In this document: one piece after another, positions 11,167-22,798 of the stretch | Position numbering within the stretch: the first letter of the stretch is position 1 | Layout of the letters: every line of letters begins with the position of its first letter | Origin: Achatina immaculata | Lineage: Eukaryota > Mollusca > Gastropoda > Stylommatophora > Achatinidae | DNA: 64,000 nt | NCBI GenBank assembly: GCA_009760885.1 | Contig: CM019716.1 | Span: 3,787,501-3,851,500, forward strand | Direction of reading: 5' to 3' | Program-made: the position numbers and the translations under genes | Notes under the pieces: generated by a model | The model's input: the letters and a program-made list of their open reading frames with translations, nothing else | Told to the model about the DNA's origin: nothing | The model's database searches: none

Positions 11167-11780
11167 CTACCTCTTAAGAACAGGTTCCTCTTCAACAAAG
11201 CCAAGTTAGTACATCAAATTCTTTCACGGCATGCCCCGCCTTATCTATGGAATCTGTTTAAATTTAGCCCAAAGTGCAGCCAACGCTTGAACAACATATG
11301 TCTTCCAAAACCTAGACTTGATCTTTACAAGAAAAGCTTTAGTTATTCTGCTGCTCATCTTTGGAATACCCTCCCATCCTATATAAAAAATATAAATTAT
11401 ACTCCTTCCTACAACTACAAGCTTTCCCAATATCTATTTGATGTCGACTACATGCCTCCATGAATTATAAAACTTAAAAGTTATCTTAAGCTGCTCTTAC
11501 AGACACCGAGTACAATTAATTGTTTTCTGAATAGTCCCGAAAATTTTGTTTAGTAGATAGTCATTTATAATGCATGTAGTTACTTCTGTACTGAGTGAAT
11601 GTTTAAGAGCGAAACGTAAATGTTATATTTTATTTTATGTCTCTCACCTTCAGTGTTAGTTATGTTTGTTATATGAACAGCATATTTGTAGAATGTCTGG
11701 AATAGAGTGAAAGATGTATGATAAAGGGCAGAATGTCAGACGGGCCTGAGTGCCCAATTCTTAACCCTTTTGAAATAAAG

Positions 11781-11810
<30 letters not shown>
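11167..11810 (+). pseudogene. LINE-E copy 1: RT C-terminus, 3' UTR and (AATC)n tail
   Basis: A 5'-truncated non-LTR retrotransposon. An open frame ending at 11463 encodes a RT C-terminal domain: LPLKNRFLFNKAKLVHQ, a Pro/Lys-rich middle, then YKKSFSYSAAHLWNTLPSYI and a final YLFDVDYMPP. The KKSF..A..LWN.LP pattern is characteristic of C-termini in the CR1/L2/Rex-like group. A 3' UTR of about 300 bp follows, with AATAAA near 11773 inside TTTTGAAATAAAGATC, and ends in (AATC)n. The frame is open but lacks the RT catalytic core and the endonuclease. The TC tracts on both sides suggest the target. Confidence 0.8.
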
Positions 11811-11811
<1 letters not shown>

Positions 11812-12016
11812 TCTCTCTCTATCTCTCTTTCTTTTTTTTTCCTCTCTTCCTTTCTCTCTCTTCTCTTTCCATTTTTTTCTCTTTCTTTTCTCTCCTTCTT
11901 TCTCTCTTTTCTTTCTTGTCTTTATCTTTTCTCTTTCTTCTTACTCTTTTCTATCACTCTGTTCTTCTCTTACTCTTGTACCTGCTTGTTCATTCTTTCA
12001 TCACCATCATCATCAT
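11811..12016. repeat. TC/T-rich tract, then (CAT)n
   Basis: Low-complexity pyrimidine strand directly after the LINE-E tail. Its open frame is translated repeat. Confidence 0.9.
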
Positions 12017-12184
12017 GTGACGTACACTTTGGCGGTTACAGTGCTCTATATTTCTCTGTTCTTGACATTTTTCACTCTCTCAGCTGGCGATTTTCTCTTA
12101 AGTCGTGGCTTTAGACTGTCCATGATAACTTCTTTACTCTACGATAGTAAAGCTGTTTTCTCTCTCTCTCTCTCTCTCCCCCCT

Positions 12185-12416
12185 TTACTTGCATGTAGTT
12201 ACTTTCTGTTCTGAATATGTGGATAAGAATGAAACGTAAATGTTGTATTTTATTTTTTTTTTGTTAATGTTAATAAGTTTAGTATATGCGCAGCATATCT
12301 CTAGAAAGTCTAGAACAGAATGAAAGTTGTATGATAAAGGGCAGAATGTCAGACGGGCCTGTGTGCCCAATTCTTAACCTTTTGGAATTAACGATCAATC
12401 AATCAATCAGTCAATC
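12185..12416 (+). repeat. LINE-E copy 2 (3' UTR only)
   Basis: Matches the last 230 bp of copy 1: GCATGTAGTTACTT, GAATGAAACGTAAATGTTG, GATAAAGGGCAGAATGTCAG, then CGATCAATCAATCAATC. A TC-rich tract (12158-12184) sits immediately 5'. Confidence 0.88.
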
Positions 12417-13035
12417 TCTTTCATATGTCCATCGCATGACTGCTTCAATAAAATTATTTGGGTCTTCTCTGAGTATGTAGCTAAGTCACTTTGAAACCCT
12501 TTCTGTTATAGTCACCACACGTCTTCCTCTAACTTCAGCTAGCACGTTTCTTTTACTTAATACTCATAGCCAGACACAAAGTTTGAGAACCTTTCTTAAC
12601 TATGTAGAACAGTGGTTCCCAAATGGTGTTGCGCGGAACATGCCACAGGGATCCGTAACAAAAACTGAAGGTCATTTTTTTTTTCATTTTCAACCTAAAA
12701 TGTTTAACAATCACAGGAATCGGTTTGATGTTCATCTAGATCGTCCACAATGAACTGCCCTCACATGAGAGGTGGAGTGATCGTAGGAAAACTGTCGATT
12801 TAGTTCAAGTATAACGTTTGGTAAACACAATATGGACAGTGTGTTTCTGCAATGCGAGGCGATTAAGAGAGCACTATACATGCTGATGCCAGTGTTGTAA
12901 GGAAGTAATCTGATGTACGCGACTGTTTCCGTGGAAACGTCTGGTTTACGTATATGAGATTATAGCAAGCAGAAAGTAAAGGCAGCCTGTGTCATGTCCT
13001 GGAAGCACCCATGGGATATGACGTTAGTGTCTGGT
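12417..13035. other. No gene seen
   Basis: Unique-looking AT-rich sequence; open frames are short and without motifs. Confidence 0.55.
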
Positions 13036-13640
13036 TTTTTCTAGAAATAACGCTAGAGTTTGACGAGAAATACGCTGAAGTCTGACTAGAAATAACACTA
13101 GAGACTGACTAGAAATACGCTGAAGTCTGACTAGAAATAACACTGGAGTCTGACTAGAGATAACGTTAGAGTCTGACTAGAGATAACGGTAGAGTCTGAC
13201 TCGAGATAAGGCTAGAGTTTGACTAGATATAACGCTAGAATCTGACTAGAAATACGCTGAAGTCTGACTAGATTGATTGATTGATTTATTGATTGATCTT
13301 TATTTCAAAAGGGTTAAGAATTGGGCACGCAGGCCCGTCTGACATTCTGCCCTTTATTTTGTTTAGAGATAACGCTAGAGGGTGTTTTGTTTAGAGATAA
13401 CGCTAGAGGGTAACTAGAGATAACGCTAGAGTGTTACTAGAGATAACGCTAGATTGTGACTAGATATAACCCTAGAGTGTGGCTAGAGATAACACTGGAG
13501 GGTGACTAGAGATAACAATGGAGGGTGACTAGAGATAACGCTAGAGTCTGACTAGAAATAATACTAGAGGGTGACTAGGGATAATACTAGAGGGTGACTA
13601 GAGATAACACTGGAGGGTGACTAGAGATAACACTAAAGGG
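13036..13640. repeat. Minisatellite M1, inverted array
   Basis: About 20 or more units of GTCTGACTAGAGATAACGCT with variants, the reverse complement of the unit at 9.5/10.9 kb. Variation increases to the right, with GGGTGACTAGAGATAAC types. A LINE-E fragment interrupts it at 13270-13368. Confidence 0.9.
13270..13368 (-). repeat. LINE-E copy 3 (3' end only) inside M1
   Basis: Minus-strand copy: GATTGATTGATTGATTTATT, then TTTCAAAAGGGTTAAGAATT and GTCTGACATTCTGCCCTTTA. About 95 bp, flanked on both sides by M1 units. Confidence 0.9.
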
Positions 13641-14040
13641 TGATATGGTCAGTATCACGCCTGGTCGCCTTTCCTTCCTCAGCTCCAGAAGAAGTCATGT
13701 ACTCATTTCTACAGCTGGGTAAGATGAACACCGATCTTCGCCTAAAGAGACAACCGCACCAACCATTCGCCACTCAGGCGCCCAGCAAGTTGAAAGTGGC
13801 GAAAAACTAACAGAAAATAGTTATGTCTCCGAGAATCCCTTGCCTTTTATTGTAGTACTTTAAGGAAGGACAAAAAATCGTCACAGGGCCTTATAGTTTT
13901 ACACTTTTCTGTGTCTGTGTTCTTGTAACTTCCTGGTGAGGTGCAGTATGGCGGACTTTTTTTTTTAAACGCTCTTGCCGATATGCAAAATTCAGCGGAA
14001 TCTCCCTTGATTTGTCTTATATTCTGTAGCGTGAGTTGGC
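13641..14040. other. No gene seen
   Basis: No recognisable coding sequence or repeat family. Confidence 0.5.
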
Positions 14041-14366
14041 CACAAGACTAACAACCTTATCCCGAGCCCCACACAGAGGCGATTCTAGATAAGACTAACA
14101 ACCATCCTCAGACCCACATAGAGGCGATTCTAGATAAGACTAACAATCATCCTCAGACCCACATAGAGGCGATTCTAGATAAGACTAATAATCTTATCCT
14201 GAGACCCACATAGAGGCGATTCTAGATAAGACTAATAATCTTATCCTGAGACCCACATAGAGGCGATTCTAGATAAGACTAATAATCTTATCCTGAGACC
14301 CACATAGAGGCGATTCTAGATAAGACTAATAATCTTATCCTGAGACCCACATAGAGGCGATTCTAG
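14041..14366. repeat. Minisatellite, 47-bp unit
   Basis: Seven units centred on CACATAGAGGCGATTCTAGA. The four rightmost are almost identical (47 bp with ATCTTATCCTGAGA) and the left ones are shorter variants, suggesting recent growth at the right end next to the LINE-A fragment. Confidence 0.92.
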
Positions 14367-14612
14367 ATGGGGAAAAAAGAATTGTTATGGAAACTCGCAA
14401 CAAAATTAACCGAGTCAAGGGATTGGAACACAACAGGCCGAAGTAAAAGAGGTCGACCACGCGAAATTCTAAAGAGGACATTGTTAAGAGAAACCAAATT
14501 AATAGGCATAAAATCCCTCGAAAACCTCGCCGAGGACAGGAAAACTTGGCGAACTACTATGCATGCAGTCTTATGTGACGTTGAACTTCACGGGAAGGAT
14601 GTAAGATGTTCT
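14367..14612 (+). pseudogene. LINE-A C-terminal fragment (plus orientation)
   Basis: The frame from 14367 contains SKRGRPREILKRTLLRET and KLIGIKSLENLAEDRKTW, the LINE-A C-terminal block (compare GRPRETLKRTLLREAKLIGI at 34.2 kb). The end TGTGACGTTGAACTTCACGG then GAAGGATGTAAGATG is a diverged LINE-A terminus. Identity starts right at the minisatellite boundary. Confidence 0.8.
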
Positions 14613-15489
14613 TGTAAATTCTTACTGTTTTTAGGAAGATTCAAGGTTGATGGCATAATGCTCGCTTAGAGCAGCTGCCATTAATGTGCAGGCTGAGTAG
14701 TTACCCTCCCTCTTCCTTTTAACCAACTCCCTATCCCTCCCTTTCCCCACCACAAAAATTCAAAACCTGTACTTACCAGATTAAAAAAAATGGGTCAGAC
14801 GTCAGTTTATTAAATGTTATCATGTCTTTCCCAGTTTACATAACTTATAAGACGTGTTTGTTGTAGGTATCCGGGCTCATCCTTGCTCTGAGTCCGGACA
14901 TCGACATATCCATGACGTGGATGTTTCACCGGATTTACGGGTTAAAATGTCCATGAAATTCTTATAGCTCACCGAAAGAAAAAGGGGAAGGAGAGAAGGC
15001 ATGGAAGAAACAGTGGCAATCCCCCCCCCCCCAAAAAAAACATACACATAAACACATAAACACACGAAGAGAAGACCACACGTGCCATTCTGGATTTTAT
15101 CTCCAAATGGAAAAGTGAATTAAGGATAAATGAATGGACAGAACCGCCAAAAATACCTGGCATCTCTTCTGACCCAGGCATGACCTGAAAGTCATAGATT
15201 GCAAAACGTCAAATAAGAGGCCAACAGCGAATGTCAATTATGGGAAATATAAGCATGGCACACACAACACAGGGAGTATACTGAGGTATATTAATGAAAA
15301 AAAAATCCAATATGCGGGTTATGGTACATCCATCCTGGTAATTTAAAGTAGGAAAGAGTTTGTAGAAAGTACAACGCAACAGATTTGAATAAAATACGTG
15401 ATGAAAGACTTCTACAGAATAAATGTGTTACCTGTTGGGGAGACTTGATGCATGTGAAATACAGAGTGAACAGATACCGGGTTGTGTCA
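14613..15489. other. No gene seen
   Basis: Contains a C/A homopolymer junction near 15020-15038. The small minus-strand frames (14877-15181, 15291-15506) show no domain. Confidence 0.5.
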
Positions 15490-15920
15490 ACATGTAGTGT
15501 TAACATGTAGTGTGAACTTGTAGTGTTAACATGTAGTGTGAACTTGTAGTGTTAACATGTAGTGTGAACTTGTAGTGTTAACATGTAGTGTGAACTTGTA
15601 GTGTTAACATGTAGTGTGAACTTGTAGTGTTAACATGTAGTGTGAACTTGTAGTGTTAACATGTAGTGTGAACTTGTAGTGTTAACATGTAGTGTCAACT
15701 TGTAGTGTTAACATGTAGTGTGAACTTGTAGTGTTAACGTGTAGTGTGAACTTGTAGTGTTAACATGTAGTGTCAACTTGTAGTGTTAACATGTAGTGTC
15801 AACTTGTAGTGTTAACATGTAGTGTCAACTTGTAGTGTTAACATGTAGTGTCAACTTGTAGTGTTAACATGTAGTGTCAACTTGTAGTGTTAACATATAA
15901 TGTGAACTTGTAGTGTTAAT
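15490..15920. repeat. Minisatellite, 26-bp unit
   Basis: About 16 copies of GTAGTGTTAACATGTAGTGT plus GAACTT or CAACTT. The GAACTT type fills the left part and CAACTT the right, so the two unit types are regionally segregated. Confidence 0.95.
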
Positions 15921-17865
15921 GTTTTCAGAAGGAAAATTGTGCAGCGGTGGATTAAAGAGATTCAAATCACAAGAAAAACAACGTCTGCTCGTGGGGGGAA
16001 ATGATCCAGGTCGACAGTCGAGGACGTAGAAGTGACGAGTATTTCTTTCTGCGCTCATCTGGAGACCTTGGACAGTAGTATGGCTGCCGTGTGAACTAGA
16101 CAATTAATGAAAAGACAGCATTTGTTACGTGGACATAAGTATGGTCCGGCTATGCGCACATCACGAACAGCAGTTCTCCTGCATACAACATGTACAACAT
16201 CTCAGCTCATGATGAGAGAATTAGGGCTAAAATGTGGTAATACAAAAAACAAACAAACATCACTCATTAATTGCAGATTAGCACAGAAGCGGCATAGTTA
16301 GCAGATGATGTCTTAAGGAGATCAGAGCGACTAAGGACTTGTACGAAATGATGATGATGATGATGATAATGAGAAAATTATTAAGAACCTGTGTACAAAT
16401 ACAACAAATGGCAACAATATAAAACTACCTAAGGCAGAGAACACAAGGGCAATGTAGAATCTTTTCTGTTTTGTTTTGTTGTAAATTTTGTCCTCTCATA
16501 TTCCACTCCAAAGTCTCTCTGAAGACTGTGACACAAAACTGAAGCTTCAGCAAAGTAAATCAGCCCAGGCATGAAAAATACAATATCAGCTGTAATTTTT
16601 TGTTGTCAAACAAGAGGAAAAATTAAACCGAAGTAACTTAATCAAACGCCAAACAAGGAGAGACGGTCAAAGTGAGAACATAGAAAAAGAGTTTTAAAAG
16701 GATAACTATTTTCATTGAAAACACCCATATTCACGTCGGAGTTTAATCTGGAAAACTAGAATCTATCCTTTCGTTGGTGAGCACACTCCAATATTCTCTT
16801 CTCTGCTCACAAGAGAACTCGCAACTCCTCCCCCTCCCCCCCTCCCCCCTTCCCAACTCCCCGACGTGCCGTAAACCGGTATCTAGTGCAAATCTGCAGA
16901 AAAGCTTCTTTCCACCCTTCGCTTTCTCCGAAATCTCTGCGTTTACCCCGATGAAATCCATTCTGTAATTAACTAAAGGGTCGCCGAAATAACAAAATGT
17001 GACCGGTAATTCATTGAGTTTTATTTGTCAAGTCCGAAGTAATGCCTTTAGTACGCGCTTTGCTGTGGAAACCTCACGTTTCTTCAGCCAAGGGCGCTCG
17101 TCTCTATGGAAGCGTTCTGGTAACATCTCTAGCCAATACAGTGGTCCTATATTTCTGTAATTCTAAATTTGTGGTAGACTCTGTGTCTCACCTTGGCTGC
17201 TTTTCTTGCTCACAGTAAATGTCTGCAGAATAGTTTCGTTTTTTTTTTTCTGAGTACAGAAACATGAAGTCATTGGAAGAAAAAGGACCTTGTTTAGTCT
17301 TATCCTTCTTCTTTCTTCACTCTTTTTTTCGCCTATCATCATCATCATCATCATCATCATCTTCTTCTTCTTCTTCTTCTTCTTCTTCTTCTGCGCGAGG
17401 TGTTTGCCTTATTAAAACGACGAATTGGAACTTAGCGGAAGTAGTTGTTTTGTTCAGAAGATTTTTATACAGCTTCTTCCGGTCTGTTTTAACCCCCGCT
17501 TTGGTGTGCTCTCTAAGCAAGACCAGTTTTATGTATACTTCTTATGGAGTTATGTTCATCTGATATTATCTAATGTATGAGTTTTCTTTCATTCTGTTTT
17601 CATGAAAGTTAGAAAAACGTATGAGAAATATAAACAACAAAATACTCAGACTAATATTCTCTGTATTTTCTATTTAGAACGACAGCGTTTAGATTCACAG
17701 TGGAATGCCATAGCGAAAGGAAGCAGTGACGAATTTATCAAGAATCAAATGAGACTGTAGCTGGTAGCTGGAATGATAAATTCGCTGAGCATAGAAAAAT
17801 AACAAAAAGTGTGAATAAATCATTGAACTAAATCAATTATTCTTCAAGAGAGATAACTCACAGCG
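15921..17865. other. No gene seen; microsatellites at 16346-16373 and 17336-17392
   Basis: (GAT)n near 16350 follows a sequence that could be a worn LINE-B/C end (GACTTGTACGAAATGATG). (ATC)n passing into (TTC)n at 17336-17392 creates the long low-complexity frames on both strands. The 16743-16968 stretch is C-rich with short open frames and no domain. Confidence 0.5.
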
Positions 17866-17867
17866 TC

Positions 17868-18030
17868 AGATCATCAGATTATTTAAAGGAAAAAAAAAGT
17901 CTGGGGTTTAAAACACGTCCATGTACCTGGTGGGGTTTGTCTGCAGTAAGTACGTAATTCTTATAAGAATGTCACACACGCGCAGCAGTTTCTAGATACT
18001 TGTGGGTTTAGGTAGGCTGAAGATTTCTAT
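17868..18030. repeat. Dispersed repeat S2, copy 1
   Basis: Shares an ordered set of blocks with 20946-21075: ATCAGATTATT, AAAGTCTGGG(G/C)TT, AAAACA, then GTACCTGG and CTTATAA..AT.TCA. The type of element is unknown. Confidence 0.55.
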
Positions 18031-18583
18031 TCATGGCACGGCCTTTCTTGAGATGAGACATGAAAACTTAGAACTACGACGACCAGATTCGGTGCCCTCA
18101 AGGGCCACAACTCTGTGCGGAAATCACGCGGTTTTTGCTGCCATCTTGCATAAGGATGAGTAGAGTCACATTTGTAAAGTAAAGCTGAATTGATTATATT
18201 AAAGTAAAAAGTGAATTGATTGTATTAAAGTAAAGGTGAACTGATTGTATTTAATTAACTTTTCAGGTCTTTCAAAACATTTTTACACGTTTTGAAGAAG
18301 AGAAATTTATGTCAACGCACTTTTAAATAGTGTGATTACATGTTAATTTTAATGAAATAAGTTATATTTTCATAACAATAGTGCCAGCCGTTAGGCGAAC
18401 ACCCCTGACCTTTAATATCTACTGAAAAGCGAGGCACAATAGAATAATTTACCTTGAACAAAGCACTGCTGGTATGTGGAAGATAAGAAGTCATGGCGTA
18501 GAATTCATCTAACTCAGGCTAGAAATGTGTGCAAGTTTATAGCTAACGAATGAGAAAATGTTCAGTTTTTGGTATTCAGAAGT

Positions 18584-18735
18584 TCAACCGTAAAGTGATT
18601 TACTGAAGTGTTTGTTTACATCAAAGAAAAATAGTACACAAAGCACTTTGGACATAAAAAAAAATGACAAGAGATTTGCACCGAGACTCGAACCACGGAC
18701 TTCTGTAGTGCTAGCAGCCGCCTGACCATGAGAAA
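18584..18735 (-). repeat. tRNA-derived SINE-like copy (S3 family)
   Basis: On the minus strand, A-box-like TGGTCAGGCGG lies upstream of a good B box GGTTCGAGTCT (18694 to 18684). It is followed by CTCTTGTCATTTTTTTT and AAAGTGCTTTGTGTAC, a body shared with the copy at 25.77 kb. Too degenerate to be a functional tRNA. Confidence 0.6.
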
Positions 18736-20205
18736 CAAACTTCGACGAAGAGAAAGACAGCTGCATAAATTAATAAAAGTGAAAAGAAAATTAGATGAAA
18801 GGAAAACTACGTCTACAGACACTAATAACCATGGGATCCTTGACAAAGACAGCAACGACGGCGGCGGTTCTGATATGACCAATAATGACAAACTGGTAAC
18901 GATAGTTGAAGCGATGACAATGGCGACAAGAATAACGGTGAGGTGGATGACGATATCTCACAGATCATAATATCCACATTATGCTTGAGTTGCCAGGCAG
19001 TCTTGAGTAGGCCAGATGGCCATGGTAATGCTAAACGGTCAATATCTGGCCACCCCGGTCTGATCCGCTGGAGAAACATTTGCATAAGACTGAATGACAG
19101 ATTCGATCTCAGCGCACCGCTGTTTTGGTAGGGATTGTTCGAAATCCCCGAAAGAGAATGACTGCTGCCTCGTAGAGAAGACATTTGGAAAATAGAAGAC
19201 GATTTTTAGTATAATATGTTTCTGGAGGTCCGCTCTCGGGGCAGTGTAGTAAATGGAATTGCTTGTAGCGAGCTGACGGTTAGAAATTCTCTGAGACTCT
19301 CCAAGGAAGTACTTATTATCCTGCAAGTTTAAAGGTTATGAAGCACAAGCTGGGTTGTCCTTTTTTTTTTTTTAATGTAGAAATGAACTGTTACATACTA
19401 ATTTGGTGTTTATGCATGGTTTTGTCGTTTTTTCCCCCTTCATATAAGTTATTTTGTGGCAGCATGTTGGACTGGAGACAGCTGGCGATGAACTATTTCT
19501 TTGAGCGTAGGTATACATGCTAAGATGATATTGTTGTCGGTTAAATCTGGGGTAACCATAACACTTACATTCTGATGCTCCTAAAATTGGCTGCTGTGAC
19601 ACTTAGCCTGCTCACCTACAGCGGGATAATATGGTTTCTCACTGTGAGAGTTTGCTGGGAAGACTACTTGCTGCATTTCTTGGTGTTCACGAGATTTTAA
19701 AAGATTGCTTTTAAGTTGAATGATGAAAGGCAAATTTCCAGAATGTCTTCCGTGTCTAGATCTAAAGTCTTTTGAAAAAAAAAATGTTCGTCGGCTCGCT
19801 TACTGTGTTTAACTTTGCTGTTTTCACGGCATCATCCGTCTATTGCAGCAGTGGCTACTTTACATCAAATGGTGGCTTTTGCAACTTTTATATCTACTTC
19901 ATGGTTTCAAATCTGACTACACGGCCACAACGATACGCGTGTTCTCTGTACACAAAGCACATTAAGATAACCGTCCCATAAGCAGGTATACTGATACAAG
20001 TTCAATAAAGTCGGGAAGGGGGTGGGGGTTTCAGTCCGTGCATTGATCGGATTTCCCTTGTGTTAAGGGGCGCCTATGAAGCCTTTCAGGGAACCCGTAG
20101 AGGATGAAAACAGAATAATTAATCAATATGATAAACAGGCCCTTTGGTTCGGGGGGGGGGGGGGGTAGAGGCAAATAGTTTTGCATTTGCTTCCAGAACT
20201 CCTTT
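18736..20205. other. No gene seen
   Basis: Several 60-120 codon frames overlap on both strands (18728-19326) but show no domain, no family and no consistent splice sites. G-run at about 20149-20165. An unrecognised exon cannot be excluded. Confidence 0.4.
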
Positions 20206-20209
20206 TGGA

Positions 20210-20282
20210 GGTCTTGTATTTAGGCCTACAGGAGAGCTGTTAGGGAGGCAAAGTTCCGCAAGGGACATGCAAATGACTGATT
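20210..20282 (+). repeat. LINE-C 3'-end fragment
   Basis: TTAGGCCTACAGGAGAGCTG, then AGGCAAAGTTCCGCAAGGGA and CATGCAAATGACTGATTGAC, matching the LINE-C end at 28425-28490. About 70 bp. Confidence 0.8.
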
Positions 20283-20369
20283 GACTGCATTTAGGTTAAC
20301 AATCATTTCTAGTGCCTGTTATTTAAGACAGACAATCAAATACAAGCTATATCATGACAAACAAAGAAC

Positions 20370-20575
20370 ACTCAGACAACTGCGCACACAAAGCAAAAAA
20401 ATATCCAGACAACAACGCATAAGGAACACGCAGACAACTAAGGAACACGCAAACAACTACGTACAAGGAACACGCAGACAACTAAGGAACTCGCAAACAA
20501 CTACGTACAAGGAACACGCAGACAACTACGTATAAGGAACACGCAGACAACTACTCACAAAAGAACATAAGACAA
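20370..20575. repeat. Minisatellite, about 22-26-bp unit
   Basis: Repeats of AAGGAACACGCAGACAACTA, alternating with ACAACTACGTAC variants. Confidence 0.88.
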
Positions 20576-20945
20576 TTATGCTCGTGTGGGTTGCGTACTT
20601 TTGGCCATGATATCCGGATGTACTTCCTCGTATTTGTTCTCAGAAAACAGCTGAGAATTTTCTTTGATCTCTGATTTTTGTGTACAATGTTGAGACAGGC
20701 AAAACCTTGCAAGCACACTAACAAGTTGGACAAACGAAGGTAAAATGAAGATATCAGCTCTTTACTTTGGGTTCCTTTCTCCAGAATATCTCAAGATATA
20801 TTCAGTTTTTCAGTTCATCTTTCCTATTACATTCTCTCCAGATATAAACACGCCCACATTCAACTGATACATCAATCAACTTTCTCTTCCCGACCATCGA
20901 TCAAACCAAGTCCAGCTTACCTTTCCCACTAATCAGTTGATCGGT
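20576..20945. other. No gene seen
   Basis: No recognisable coding sequence. Confidence 0.5.
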
Positions 20946-21075
20946 AAAACATCAGATTATTGAAACGAAAGTCTGGGCTTCAAAACATTTTCAGGTACCT
21001 GGGGCTTTTTTATGCAGTGAGCCAGTACTTCTTATAACAATATCATGCATGCTTATGAACACCCGGTTTTTTTCA
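20946..21075. repeat. Dispersed repeat S2, copy 2
   Basis: Same ordered blocks as 17868-18030: ACATCAGATTATTGAAACG, AAAGTCTGGGCTTCAAAACA, GTACCTGGGGC, CTTATAACAATATCATGCAT. Confidence 0.55.
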
Positions 21076-21224
21076 CACTGAGACATTCTCCAAGGTTTAG
21101 CAACCCCTGACAACATTTTGCTACTGCTGTACAGCCACATGAAGAGTGTATTAAGACAACATGGATATACTCGATAAGATCTAGATCGGTTGCTGGTCCT
21201 AAGGAACTGCTTCATCACACTCAG

Positions 21225-22798
21225 GACATGCCCGTATGAGCTCTGAAATTTGGCATCATGATGTTCTTGAGTGTTTTTGCTGATATAATTCCAGTACTGT
21301 GCTGGTTGTAAATTGTTCCCTTTGCCTCCCTAACAGCACTCCTGTAGGCCTCTCGGATGTAAGCAAGATGCCCTACTGCTGATGCATCCGTTTGCAGATC
21401 ATCAACGATGTCTTGCATCCATCTTCGCCTTGGTCTTCCTCTCTTTCTTTTCCCCGTTCATGACGTTTAATGTGTCCAAAATATTTCAGTTCTCTCTGTT
21501 TAATCCTCTTTACTAGCCAGCCTTCTTCAATATTAAGTTCTTGTAGTATGGATATATTTGTTCTTTTTGTGTCCATGATATTTGAAGAACTATTCTGCAG
21601 TATTTACATTAAAAGGCATTTATGTGTTTCTCAGCTGTTTTGTTAAGTGTCCAGGTCTCACAGGCATATGTTGGGATGGGAAAGATGCATGCCCTTAAAA
21701 ATCTTATTTTTGTGGTTCTGTTTGTTTCTCTCCACAGCTTCTTTAGTTGTTTAACTTCTTGAAGAGCTATAGATGTCCTCCTTTTAATTTCCCTCATTGT
21801 ATCTCCGTTATTAGTTAGTAGTGATCCAAGATATTCAAAACTCTCCAATAGTTTCAATGTTTCCTCATTGACACCTATTTCAGCTGCCTTGCTTGTTTTG
21901 TCAGTTGTCATCAATTTAGTTTTCTTCGCATTAAGGTAGAGGTTTTTCTGTGCACTATTTTTACGGACTGAGATAATTAGTTTTTCCATTCCTTTTTGTG
22001 TTGTGGACAGTAATACTGTGTCATTAGCATATCTAATCTCTGGTATTTCATAACTGTCAGTTATTATGGCATCGCAATATTTTTTGTCTACCCTTCTCTA
22101 ACATTCCTCATTATATTTTCAGTATAGAAGTTAAATAAGTAAGGCGACAATATGCACCCCTGACGGATCCCTTGTTTTATGTCAAACCAAGTTGTTGTTT
22201 CACCATTTATTCTTACTGCTGCTTGTTGGTCTAGATACAGCAGTGATGTTAATTGTATCAAATGTGTTGTAAATCCCATTTTTTACATTATTTTCTAAAG
22301 TTTCTGGTGTTGCACACAATCAAATGCCTTTGAATAGTATGTAACAGATAAATATGTATTCACATTAAACTCTCTGCATTTCTCTATTATTAATCTTATA
22401 TTGAATATATGATCTCTTGATCCTCTTCTTTGCCTAAAACCAGTTTGGACCATATTGACGTCTTCTTCTATTTTTTTTTTTTTTTACCAAGTCCACCCAT
22501 TATAATTTTTAACAGAATTTTACTGGCATGATAATCAGGGCAACAGTTCTGTAGTTTGTGCATAATTTCAGGGTACCCTTTTTTGGCAGTGGTATGAATA
22601 CAGTTCTTTTCCATTTTTTTTTTTTTGGCCAAATACCTGAATGCCATATCTTTTTACATAACACATGACAGATTGTTGCACATTACTTTCTCTTGTTTTA
22701 ATAAGTTCAGCTGTTATCTCATCACATCATGGTGATTTACCATTTTTCAGATTCTTTATTGTCCACAAAACGTCTTCAATTGTCGGGCTAACACACTT
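21225..22798 (-). pseudogene. LINE-C, sense part: RT domain and C-terminus
   Basis: The minus strand encodes, with frameshifts, the RT half of an EN-RT LINE. From 22795 downwards: SPTIEDVLWTIKNLKNGKSP (RT entry), a fingers/palm stretch, motif B IRQGCILSPYLFNFY (about 22170), then YANDTVLL at about 22018-22035, where the usual YADD has Asn for the first Asp. LESFEYLGSLLTNNGD and the C-terminal block LVKRIKQRELKYFGHIKRH follow, then IREAYRSAVREAK near 21330. It ends without the normal LINE-C terminus. Multiple frames and the lost catalytic Asp show it is dead. Its upstream part lies next to it in reverse orientation. Confidence 0.85.

Noticed and set aside
18728..19326. Several overlapping 60-120 codon frames
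   Set aside because: Open on both strands at once with no family resemblance. Probably chance in a locally stop-poor stretch.
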